Both the position numbers and the translations under genes were made by a program. The notes under the pieces are model-generated. The model was not told the DNA's origin. It ran no database searches and was given only the letters and a program-made list of their open reading frames with translations. Shown here in pieces: positions 8,948 to 18,869 of a stretch of 25,043 bases of DNA. This DNA comes from Spongospora subterranea (taxonomy: Eukaryota; Endomyxa; Phytomyxea; Plasmodiophorida; Plasmodiophoridae): positions 2,104-27,146 of the forward strand of contig OUQQ01000240.1 of NCBI GenBank assembly GCA_900404475.1. The letters are read 5' to 3'. The first letter of the stretch is position 1, and each line of letters starts with the position of its first letter.

Positions 8948-10934
8948 ATGCGCCTAGGTGGCGTATGTGGTATTATCCTGTTCCTGGCCGGTCTCGTCCT
9001 GCTCGCGATTGGGATCATCCAACTCCCCGAGAAACTGCTCCGGGACGTGATCGCCAAATCGATCATCAAATTGGCGACGGATCCCACCAGTACGCCCGCG
9101 CCCTATCAGTATCGCGACGAATATCGTGTGTGGAACTACACCAATCTCGATAAGGTGGCGAGGGACCCGACGATCGCCATCGAGATCAGGGAGGTGATCT
9201 ACCCGATGGTGGTCGTGACCAATCCCGCCCACTTCTCGAGGGAGTTCACCAAGGGCGACCAGACCATCGCCCGAACGCGTACGATCAATAGCACGTGGTC
9301 GTACGCCATCCCCGATTCTAATGTAAAACCCCATTTGCGGCGTGATCGCCCTCGTTTTGGCTAATGATTCCCGTTGTTTGTAGAACTTCTTCACCGATCA
9401 GATCGTGACGATTAACCAGGCGCGAATGGCCGCATTGATTCTAAGTCGGGATTACTTCATCGCCGTCGGGTTCTCCCCGTATTGCAATGCGACATTGTTC
9501 CCGATGATCGCCGATCCGACGAAACGGGCCACACTTTGTTCATCATTAACCGATCGGTCAAACGTGGCCACGTTATTGAGGACATACACGATGGGGGGAT
9601 CGGTTGTCAACGACCCCGCTTATCAACCTTATGGGATTGACACGACCAACGAAGACCGGGTCATATCGACGCTGAACTCGTTCGCCGCTCAAGCCGGGAA
9701 CTCGTACATTCCCGCCGGGGAGTTCGTCCCCACAACACCCGCTGAACTATTCCTGTTGGCGACCGGTAATTGCACAGCGCCGCCCGAGACGTTCACTACG
9801 ATCCAGAAGAACTGCCCCGTTGTCGATCCCTCATTCTACACCGATGTCAATACGGGATCGTCGGACCAGTCGTTGATGTACCGGATCACGTCGCTCAACG
9901 GATCCGACAGCAGTATGGCGTATCTACAGAAGGAACGGGTGACATTGGCCAGAACAGGAACCGGTTTAGGTCCTAATCAGGACCTAAACACAGCTCTACA
10001 ACAATTTTTAATGTGGAACAATGATCTTCAGCGGGTAATGCCATTTGAACTCGTCAGCGCCGGTGAAGCGGAGGTGTTCAGTGTTCCCGTCAATCGATAC
10101 CGTCTTGGGCCATCGTTCATGGAATCGGCCAGGCAGAACCCTGACAATATTCCATACGTATTAGATCAGGGCTATCGTGCCGTTGTCTGATGATCTGACT
10201 GTGTCTGCGTGTGTCGCACAGGGCGTAGCGCCATCCGGCATGGTCGGGATATGGGCCATCACCCACTATCTCCCGTATTTCCTCTCCAATCCGCACATGT
10301 TCCAATCGGATCCCGCCCTCACCGCCCGTTTCACCGGATACGCCCCCGATCCGGCCAAGCATTCTGTCCTGTTCGACATCGAGCCCATATCTGGACTTGT
10401 GATTCATGGACAGGGGTCGATTCAGCTCAATCTCAGGATCGACAACGGCGCTCTTCTCGACAATAGATTCCTGTTCGATGGGACGGTCAGTGTGATCATT
10501 CGTCCATTATCGGCGTTGAAATCGTGTTCTTTCAGAAACCGTTATATCTTCCAATCTCGTGGAAGCCCAAGAATATATCCATGGGCCCGACCGATGCCGA
10601 TAAAATTCGATCGCTGGCATCGGCCGTGAAAGGCGCCAAGATCGGCGGGATCCTATTGATCGTGGCCGGCGCCATTCTGATATTGCCCGGAATGTATATG
10701 ATGTTCAAGCGCCCGCCGAAGCGCAAGCCGATCGCGATCGCCCAGCCGGTGGTGAACCCCCATCAGATCATCATGCAGACCGCCCAACCCGTGATGATGG
10801 CGCAACCGGTGGAGCAGGCGCCACAGATGGTGATGGGCGTTGACCAGAATGGGAACCAGGTCCTGTTGGCCACAACTGGGGGGACGGTACAACCGGCTCA
10901 GCCCATCGCCAATGTCCTCCCACAATATCGCTAA
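8948..10934 (+). CDS. CD36-family scavenger receptor / LIMP-2-like membrane protein
   Basis: Four exons: 8948-9322, 9384-10157, 10222-10485 and 10536-10934, introns of 61, 64 and 50 nt, total 603 aa. CD36-family proteins have one TM helix at each end and a large luminal or extracellular domain that binds lipids, lipoproteins or lysosomal enzymes. Here TM1 is at about 6-26 and TM2 at about 507-528, with N-x-S/T sequons between. YRVWNYTN and REVIYPMVV replace the typical FWNVTNP and GPYxYRE regions. The best match is downstream, where ITHYLPYFLSNPHMFQSD and FDIEPISGLVIHG correspond to LIMP-2 FPHFYQAD...DINPLTG. The mid-region is divergent. The cytoplasmic tail of ~75 residues is far longer than in animal CD36 and rich in Gln, Met and Pro, with three AQPV repeats. 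No organelle-targeting motif is obvious. Confidence 0.88.
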
Positions 10935-11119
10935 CTGCTTTCCTCCAATCGATCGTCGGCCAGAGAAAGTCTAATCTGATACTTTCCCCGGTCAATTGAA
11001 TACAAACAGAATAAGACTATGGATAGGATCATTGTGTCAACGGGCAATATCGTTCGCCTTTGAGAGCCTATTTCGGCGACGATATGAACAGTTTGGCCAA
11101 GATTGTTGCAGTTGGACAC

Positions 11120-11287
11120 CTAGACATTGTCAGGAATAGTTTCACTAATCGGGTGCGGTCCATCTCCCAACGATCCTTGTAAGAGATGGGTGAGAAGAGC
11201 GCCTCCCTGGGTCCTGTTGGGCCAGCGATCGAGATGCGAAATCACAGCTTCATCCACGGTCTGCGGCCCGATCTGATTCTTTCCCAT
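11120..11287 (-). CDS. Possible small ORF (55 aa), unidentified
   Basis: An ATG at 11287 opens a 55-codon frame (begins MGKNQIGPQTVDEAV, includes THLLQGSLGDG, ends with TAG at 11120). It starts 45 nt downstream of the CWC21 stop on the same strand, in an otherwise unassigned gap. The composition is balanced and soluble. No homologue is recognised. It could be a genuine micro-protein, the start of a spliced gene, or chance. Confidence 0.25.
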   Translation of the reverse strand: MGKNQIGPQTVDEAVISHLDRWPNRTQGGALLTHLLQGSLGDGPHPISETIPDNV

Positions 11288-11331
11288 TGTTCAACTATAT
11301 AAATCAATACAAGATTAGGTTTATGAACAAG

Positions 11332-11968
11332 TCAGTTCTGTAATTGAATCTGAATGATGGCGGTTGCGATGGTACGCCTGGGCGCGATAGTTTCGTCTGC
11401 GGGCCTATAATATAACCATGTCAGAATATATGAACAATATATGGGGTTGGAATGATAAATACCTATCAGGAATATCGTGTTGTTTTGGTCGTTTTTCGCG
11501 AACAGGCAGGGGCCCATCCCCTCGATCAAGCCATGGCCTTTTAGCCTGACCAGCGACTCGTTCCATCGGTTTTCTCGCCACTTGCTCGGCTCCGATCCCT
11601 AACGCATCTCGCATCGCCTCATTCTTCTTCTCCAGCATAACGAGTTTCACGTCTTGCTCAGCCTGTTCCCGGGTAGAATGTTTTTGCAATGATTGTGTTA
11701 GTTTAGCGAGTTCTTCAACTATCTGGTCTTCGTCTAGGCCCTGATCCTCAAGTTCTAACCGTTTTTTCATGCGTAATACGGCGATCTGCCTTTTCTGATT
11801 ATGCTCGATCAGTCCCGGATCGGCTTTCAGTTGAACTGGAGGGGCGTGCTCGATATTTGCAGCGCTCACAGATTTGATTGGCCTTCTCAACGAAGACAGA
11901 TTCCGCGTCACATGTCCGTTCGTCCCAGATCCTCTCGCGGTCGCTAGACCAATGCCATTATACGACAT
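11332..11968 (-). CDS. CWC21: Pre-mRNA-splicing factor CWC21 (SRRM2 N-terminal homologue)
   Basis: Two exons on the minus strand, 11968-11463 and 11404-11332, with a 58-nt intron, giving 192 aa. The N-terminus MSYNGIGLATARGSGTNGHV is the hallmark of the CWC21/SRRM2 family (animal form: YNGIGL-TPRGSGTNG). The cwf21 domain follows at about 55-105 (IEHNQKRQIAVLRMKKRLEL...LDEDQIVEELAKL). This N-terminus sits in the catalytic centre of the spliceosome next to the 5' exon and Prp8. The C-terminal half is Lys/Arg/Glu-rich and coiled, without the long RS domains of SRRM2, so it resembles the short yeast form. The gene starts about 440 nt from the divergent kinase. Confidence 0.93.
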
Positions 11969-12410
11969 TGTGACGTCGGCGAGGTTACTTCAGTATCCAG
12001 ACGTGGGGGACCGGCGCACTATCGAATACCAGTAAGAGTTGGCCAACAATCGGCAAATCGCCGGGCATTCTGATAGCAGACACGCGGCCTCCATTATCCA
12101 GTCTACCTCGGGGTTGACGGGTAGCCGTCGGCTGCCCGTCACACGGTGAATGGTGGGAGTGAACACCAGTGTGTGGTGGGGTACAGTTGAGTCAGGTCGG
12201 ACGGCAGTGAGGATGGCTAATGATACTGAGGGTGTGGGACGGAACGGTAAGGGGTTGCTCCACGGTAGTCAAGATGGTCGTGCCGTAAAGGGAATGACTT
12301 AGCGCTCTCTAGTCACGCATTTATTGCCTGTCCCCGAAAGTTGTCGTCACGACGAGGTGATTGGCTATTCAACACCATGATGGCATCGGCGATCAACCCG
12401 ACACCGTGAT
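11969..12410. other. Intergenic region between CWC21 and the kinase
   Basis: A divergent spacer of about 440 nt. It holds a near-perfect 25-nt palindrome at 12116-12140 (GACGGG...CCCGTC arms, one G-T wobble, one-base centre) and a short plus-strand ATG frame at about 12214 ending in TAG. No gene is assigned; it probably contains the promoters and 5' UTRs of both flanking genes. Confidence 0.4.
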
Positions 12411-14473
12411 ATGCCTGAGCCAGACCCAACTCTGGTCATCGGGGTCGACGGTGCATTCACCGCTGTCTCTCGTCCCGATTCCCCCAAGAAAACCGCCGTT
12501 CCTTCGGTCGCGCGGATCACGAAACGATGCAGAAGGAAACGGTCTATTGTCTGGCGCTTAACAATCGCCGTGGTGAAATGCTATTCTCTTTGCAATCAGG
12601 ACTTTAAATATGAGAGGGCGTCAAATCCGAGAAGGGTTTTAATCAAACCCTCTATCGGTACCTGTAATGGCGGTTTCGACAATGCAAACTCCGATCTTAT
12701 TGTCTCAGTAAATGATATTCTAGAAAGTGAAAACGAGAAGTAATATGATCTTTCTCGTAGCCCTATGATTATCCTCGAGAAAGTAACTCTTATGCTCTTT
12801 AGACCCGCCAGGCGATTTCGTGTCATCGATCTCGTTGGACATGGCACCTTTGGACAAGTATTAAGGTGCGTCTGTTTACAATCTCGGCGCCAAGTGGCCA
12901 TCAAAGTTATCAAAAATACTCCTGCGTATTATAATCAAGCATTCATGGAGATCCGCCTACTAAAGCTGCTCAACGACCAATTCGATCCAAAAGATGAACA
13001 TCACATTGTGCGATTGCAGGTATGCTTCTCTGTGTTCAAATTTTGGTCACTTTCAAACCGTGGCACAGGATAACTTCATGTTCAAGAATCACTTATGCCT
13101 GGCCTTTGAAGTTCTCAGTATGAGTCTTTATGACGCGCTGAAACTCTCAAATCACCAAGGGTTTCCCATGAAGCGCATTCAAACAATATGCTGTAAGCTT
13201 CAGTTTTCAAAATTTACACGTTCTTGAAGTCACGTATACTTTAGCTCAGATGCTGAAAACCTTAGTATTACTAAGGCAACATCGAATAATTCACTGCGAT
13301 CTCAAACCGGAGAACGTCTTGCTGTCCTCGAAAAAGTCCTCCGATATCAAAGTGATTGACTTTGGATCCGCGTGTTTCGACTATCAAACTGTATATTCAT
13401 ATATACAGTCCCGGTTCTACAGAGCTCCAGAGATACTTTTGCAGATTCCGTACAATTCAGCAATTGATGTGTGGTCGCTGGGCTGCATTGCCGCCGAGCT
13501 GTACACTGGTAATTGCAATGTACTGCTCTGCCACCAGAACGTCGCTTATTCTTTACGTTTAGGATTGCCTCTTTTCCCTGGCGTTGATGAATTTGATCAA
13601 ATGCGAAGAATTGTCGCAATATGTGGTCCACCTCCAATATCAATGCTTCGTGAAGGACTGGCTTCATCCAAATTCGCGCACGAAATCTCTTCCGATTCAC
13701 ATGATCCCGTTCGTTCGGCTGAGAATCGAATTACTGTCTCGCTTCGTGAAGCGTTCGCTCGCCGCCGAAATGAAACCGATCACGAATGTTTTATAGACTT
13801 CATCTCGGGTTTATTACCGACAACCCCTCAAGTAAGATGGACCCCTATTCAAGCTGCATCACATCCCTTTATTACTGGCCGACCATGGTCTGGTCCCTTT
13901 TTGCCTGTTATTGGTGCCGATGTTCGTAGCGTTCCTCAAATGATTCTTAAGAGGAACGGTCCTCCGAAGTATTCGTATTCAGGCCATCGTTTTGGTGGTG
14001 GGCAAGCCGGCTCCGCGTCTGGCGAGATTCATCCTCGGGATATGATGCAAGCCCTTCAGCGAATGTCGCTAACGATTCCGAACGCCCCCTATGTTCGGCT
14101 ATCTGCGGCTCCTGTTGGTCGTAGGAGGCGCGGCTCGGCCCATATACCTCCCGCCTACAGCCCATTGCTATCGCCAGGATCCGATCATTTGCACTCCAGA
14201 AACGTGAACTACAGCCCAATGATATCCCCTTACGAGGATTACTTCTCAATGCGCCAGAATGGTCCTGCATTCAGCCCGTTGCCCTCACCAGGTGGTGCGT
14301 CAGCTGCCGATTGGGATCCGTTCTTCAATTCCTCAGATCCCATTGTGTCATCGCCGTGTATCTCCCGTCAACGTCGCTCGTCGCTTCCGTCCAATCCGTA
14401 TATTGATCAGTATAGCGGCCCAAGGACAGCTGGAGCAGGCGAACCGCTAAGGCGTCCCAACCCATGGTTGTGA
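12411..14473 (+). CDS. Yak1/DYRK-family dual-specificity protein kinase
   Basis: Exons 12411-12739, 12803-13019, 13069-13192, 13245-13508 and 13563-14473, introns of 63, 49, 52 and 54 nt, about 614 aa. DYRK/Yak1 kinases autophosphorylate an activation-loop tyrosine during translation, then act on Ser/Thr in growth and stress control. Ahead of the kinase is the family's DH-box-like segment (VLIKPSIG...GGFDNANSDLIVSVNDILE). Then come the glycine loop GHGTFGQV (122-129), Lys144 in VAIKVIKN, HCDLKPEN (D242), DFGSA (D262), YSY at 274-276 followed by IQSRFYRAPE, and GLPLFPGVDEFD. The HHIVRL and LPLFPG-EFD features favour Yak1 over DYRK2. The Ser/Pro-rich tail has three (Y/F)SPxxSP motifs. The N-terminal ~70 residues are uncertain; an acceptor at about 12599 could mean a different first exon. 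Confidence 0.9.
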
Positions 14474-14595
14474 TTCTATTGCTTGGCGTTATCGGAATAT
14501 TGATCATATTCGTTCCGGTTCCAAGGGCGTTTCGCCGCTTATTGAAACACTCACAGTAGTACAGATATAATTCCCATCATTATATATTTTAAATA

Positions 14596-15042
14596 TTAAT
14601 TTTTATTTTTCAAAGTGGTTATTGTATCCGGTAGTAATAATTCTGCTTCCCCCTCGATGGCGTTTTGTCCTTTGGCATTGATTGCCAGAGTAGTACAGGT
14701 TATTCTTCGTCTAGTCTCCCTAATGCCTGTGACAATGATATTGTACGTAATTACCTGTGTTTGAGCGGTCAATTGATGAAGAGTGTCAAACAGCGACTGT
14801 ATTACATGATCCGGTAAAACAGGGCGGCGAAATACAAGCGATTGCCGTATATATATCGATCCAGGGAACTGGTCAGCAAATACAGTGGGAAACATGGAAG
14901 CGACTAGCATCCCATGGACGATTGGATTAGGTCCTTCATGAATAGGATTGAAATCGCCGGTTAGTCTGGCGAACACGGCCATGTCTGCAACAGTGAATAT
15001 CCTAGACGTCGATAGAACATGCCCAATCCGAATGTGATTCAT
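14596..15042 (-). CDS. MaoC-like hot-dog dehydratase (HTD2-type 3-hydroxyacyl-thioester dehydratase)
   Basis: A single-exon 148-aa protein with ATG at 15042. It has the R-hydratase fold signature: FTVADMAVFARLTGDFNPIH followed by IVHGMLVASM, with the catalytic Asp30/His35 pair and the IVHG motif. Members hydrate or dehydrate (R)-3-hydroxyacyl thioesters. The closest match by length and sequence is mitochondrial HTD2, which acts on acyl-ACP in type II fatty acid synthesis; a peroxisomal or other MaoC role is possible. The segment between NPIH and IVHG is about 12 residues shorter than usual (EGPNP only), removing part of the substrate-overhang loop. No strong mitochondrial presequence is visible. 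It converges on the kinase gene across an AT-rich ~120-nt spacer. Confidence 0.88.
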   Translation of the reverse strand: MNHIRIGHVLSTSRIFTVADMAVFARLTGDFNPIHEGPNPIVHGMLVASMFPTVFADQFPGSIYIRQSLVFRRPVLPDHVIQSLFDTLHQLTAQTQVITYNIIVTGIRETRRRITCTTLAINAKGQNAIEGEAELLLPDTITTLKNKN

Positions 15043-15546
15043 CAGTCCCTTCCAATCACAGATAACGAATCGGGAAAGAGTGCGCTGAAAGGGTGACCGT
15101 CAGAGCATAATCACTTCTGTTCCGGACCGGTTGTGCTTTCGCGAACCAGTTGAATTTATGGAGACAGATCCGAAATCAAGACTTTGACTCGGTTTTCTAC
15201 ACCAGTTTGTTGAACTTTTCTGCCAATCCGACTCCAATCTGTTTACCATAAGCCCTGGCCATGCCCATGGTGCAATTTCCAGGGACAAAAAGCGCGCCAA
15301 AACAACGGTGATTGCTGGCGCACTGACAGGTGAAGGTAACCGAACCTGTTTATGGTACAGGACTTGGTGACTGAGACCATGATGGCGGAACCCTGTGCTG
15401 GTGTCGCTCCAGTTCATTAACGCTGTGTCTGATAGTGTGAACGAGAGGTTCGGCAGAGGGGATTGTCGCCAGGGATTAGAGCCCATTGGCCGCCCGCTTC
15501 CGCAAATACCTCCGCATAGCCAGTGGATCAGCCATCCCGGCGACGT
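15043..15546. other. Intergenic region between HTD2-like gene and kinesin-5
   Basis: About 500 nt between divergent genes. A minus-strand frame covers 15618-15100 but overlaps the kinesin start and has no family resemblance. Another minus-strand piece (15345-15197), after an AACAG acceptor, reads a Cys-containing 48-residue stretch including CFGALFVPGNC and a TAG. It could be the last exon of a small gene, but no matching upstream exon was found. Otherwise it is presumed promoter sequence. Confidence 0.3.
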
Positions 15547-18500
15547 ATGTCGGGACACGCCGTCAAAGTTGTGGTGCGATGTCGCCCATTCTCTGACGCC
15601 GAAACCAAAGGGCGCCACTCCACTGTTATATCATGCAATAACAAAGAGAAGCAGGTCACGGTTCATTCAGAGGTTCGTGGCCAGGAAACCAAGAAAACAT
15701 ACAGTATGTCCAATATTGACCTAATACCTGTTGATCATTATTTCACAGTTCTGTCACACGTTTTCGATCGTTTTGTTTGATTTTGACATTCCATTTTAGC
15801 GTTCGACAGTGTGTTTGGGGAGTTTTCTCAACAAGAATCGGTTTTTGACGACATATCTGGAATTGTCGATGAAGTTCTTGAAGGTTTCAACTGCACAGTA
15901 AGCCTAATTTTATCACATCAACCATACGATCTGGTTTTGTTTAGTTATGATGTTATAGGTATTCGCATGTAAGTGTTTTGTCCCATAATCCCGATCCCAG
16001 GTCGGTGCTAACTACTCCTTATTCACATGTAGACGGACAGACAGGAACTGGCAAAACATACAGTATGTCGAAAATTCATGTTTCTAATTGTCATTGTTTC
16101 AACATGGTTTAGCTATGCAGGGACCGTTCATGAACGGTGATCGGACTGTGGAATGCGGCATTATCCCCAGGGCGATTCATGCCATCTTTGATCGGCTTCG
16201 CGCCAAAGACGTTAATGAATGCGTCGTACATGTTTCGTGTTTGGAGATTTACAATGAAGGTGATTTAAAAAATAGGAAAACATGCAATTGTAATTGATGC
16301 CCGTTAAGAAATTTGCGATTTGTTAAGCGACAATACGGAGGTCGATTTGAGGATCTTTGACGATGTGGTCAAAGGAGTGTTCGTGTCAAACTTAGAAGAG
16401 GTACGCCCTGTTCTACGTGTAGTGTGGTGCGTCATCATTAAACACTAGTTGCTTTCAGGTTTTGGTTGTGGACCCTACTGAGATCTTCACCGTGTTGACT
16501 CGATCGTGGGATCGCCGTCGAACAGCTGAAACTAAAATGAGTATGTGCAACGGTTTTCTCATCATTATCTCAAATTCATTTTGTGGTAAAGATGCGGCAT
16601 CATCGCGCTCACACACAATATTTACGGTAAAAGTCCATACGAAAGAAACTACTGTGGACGGTGAAGACATCATCAAAATCGGAAAATTGAATTTGGTCGA
16701 TTTAGCTGGATCGGAATGTGTTGGCAAGTCTGAAGCAGTAGGACAGAGAGCAAAAGAAGCTGGCAATATCAACCGTTCACTTCTTACTTTGGGAAGAGTG
16801 ATCAACGCTTTAGTGCAAGGACAAAGACATATCCCGTACCGAGAAAGCAAATTGACCAGACTGCTGCAAGAATCATTAGGTGGTAAGGCGAAAACTATCT
16901 TGATTGCCACTATATCTCCTTCTCAGCGGGCAATCGAGGAAACTCTGAAAACTCTTGAATATGCGCATACAGCAAAGAACATATTGAACAGGCCAGAAGT
17001 TAATCAAAAGTATGTTCAGAAGGATAGTGCATTCCAACATCGTTAACAAATATCATTCAGAGTTACACAGAAGACTTTTGTCCGGGACCTTCAAGTAAAT
17101 ATGAACATGATCAAGAAACAATTGGAGGCTCAACGTACAAAAACTGGTGTTTATCTTCCTGTCGATCAATATGACGCTTTACAACACGATCTTCTAGTGG
17201 CCAAGAACGATGCTGAGAGGAACGCGGAACAGGTCGAAGCAGTTCGTCAAGAACTCGAATCAATGTCTGAAAGTAACCAACGGATTCGAGATGAGGCGAA
17301 GCAACAGAAAGAGGCTAGTTTAAAGCAATTGGCTGACCTGCAAACAGAAATGGACAGGCAGCTTGCCGCATGGCAGGCTAAGTATGCTCAACAGAGCGAT
17401 CAGTTGCAGGTGATGACCGAAGAACGTGATGCTGCTCTTGACGCTGTGGATCGGCGGAATGTGGCCATGGCTGAGGCTCAGACATCTCTTACAACCTGTC
17501 ATGCTTCATGCGGAACAAAGATTAGCGAGATTAGGCTGAGTTTAGATCAACTGATGGCCCATCATACTCAACAAGCTAAAATAGCCTCCGATGATGCCAG
17601 GAAATGGTCAGGGCACGTTGCCTCGTCCATAAAGTGTATGCAGGACGAAGCGAACAGAATCACATCAGACTTGATGGCTGGCGTTGCCTCTACTCTGCAA
17701 TTCTGCACGTCAACCTGTCAACAAGGCGGCCCGCTCAGAGACAATTTAACAGCGATTAATGGCCACGTCGATGCAATTCAAGAAAAAATAACTACCGGTG
17801 TGGCAGAAATTGCACAATCGTTCCAAGCACATATTGATCGCGTTCAAAACTGCTTGGTTGAACATGAACAAGCTCTGTCGTCTGCGGCAGAGACATATTC
17901 TAACTCTTCACAAGCAGCCCTTTCGTCAATGCAGGAACATAGTACACGGTTGGAGGAGATATGGGGAGTTGCTACCGCTTCCATGGAAGCCTACCGAAAC
18001 GAGCAAGGAAAGTCGTTTGGAATTTTGCAGAACGATATTGCTTCATTGGTTCAGCTTAAACGAGAATCTTCGTTAGAGAAAGCTCGCGCTCTCGCACAAA
18101 ACATATCGTCCATGATCGAATGTTTTGCCAAAGAAAACGACTCAAACTATTCCGAGGTTTCAAAGCAGGTTACTACCACTTTGGATGATTGTATATCGTC
18201 TTCTGTCGCTCGATCTGATGAGGTACAAATGTCAATAGCCAACGCGGTTTCAACTTCGGATTCTATTCGAAACGTTGAGCGTAGTTGTTGGTCAGAGGTT
18301 ATGAAGACATACCAACAGTCTAGTTGCCTACTATCTGAGACGTTGAAACAAGTCCCGAGAACAACTGAAGTCGTGTCGAACCTCTCTGCTAGTCTCAAAG
18401 ATGCTGTGCATGGACAGCTTTCCCAATGCCGTTCAGCGTCCGAAGGCATGTTCGATCCAATCCAAGCAATATTCGCCGGATCCGCTGCGCAGATTGAAAC

Positions 18501-18834
18501 AAGCGAAAGCCAGTGTCGCCAAGTTCGCGATACTATCGCATCATTCACGACTCAAGCTGTTCAACAATCCAGCAATCACGTCACAAATGCCATTGCTACT
18601 CAAGATCAAGTAGAGACTGCCAATCTTCGTTATCGTGAGCAGCATCATCTAGCTCTAGGAGAGATTCAAAATTCTCTAGATGTGTTTGATCGACGTCCTT
18701 CATATTCATCCCCATCGAAGCAGAGAATGGTGATCGATAGTACTAATATATCAACCAAAGCTCGTTCAGGACGTGTCAAACGCCCCAGAGAGATATCCCT
18801 AGAAGAAGGTGAGAATAAACGGCCCACTCAGTAA
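15547..18834 (+). CDS. Kinesin-5 (BimC/Eg5/Cut7 family) mitotic motor
   Basis: Nine exons: 15547-15703, 15800-15897, 15959-15968, 16033-16062, 16113-16259, 16309-16400, 16459-16540, 16592-17009 and 17061-18834, about 935 aa. Introns are 49-96 nt. Kinesin-5 forms bipolar tetramers that slide antiparallel spindle microtubules apart. The motor shows [13 protein letters not shown]-loop GQTGTGKT (90-97), switch I NAASSRSH (206-213), switch [10 protein letters not shown] (240-247) and [17 protein letters not shown]. Specific kinesin-5 marks are [22 protein letters not shown] and the cover/neck region [10 protein letters not shown] followed by [15 protein letters not shown] long coiled-coil stalk and a Ser-rich tail follow. 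The end holds SSPSKQR and RSGRVKRP basic patches, possibly a weak BimC box and nuclear localisation signal. A 10-nt exon encodes VFA plus one base of Tyr. The gene ends 35 nt before the convergent neighbour. Confidence 0.95.
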
Positions 18835-18869
18835 ACAAATATTTTTAGGTTAAAAGTGATCTGTACAAT

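Noticed and set aside
12411..12540. Possible actin- or sugar-kinase-like start (VIGVDGAFTAV) before the Yak1 kinase
   Set aside because: Only a few residues match and no other part of such a protein follows; treated as uncertain kinase N-terminus.
15100..15618. 172-codon minus-strand open frame
   Set aside because: It overlaps the kinesin-5 start, uses no clear ATG context and shows no family resemblance; low-complexity Trp/Ser text suggests chance.
18147..18548. 133-codon minus-strand frame inside kinesin-5
   Set aside because: It is antisense to a confident coding exon and has no recognisable domain; a shadow frame.
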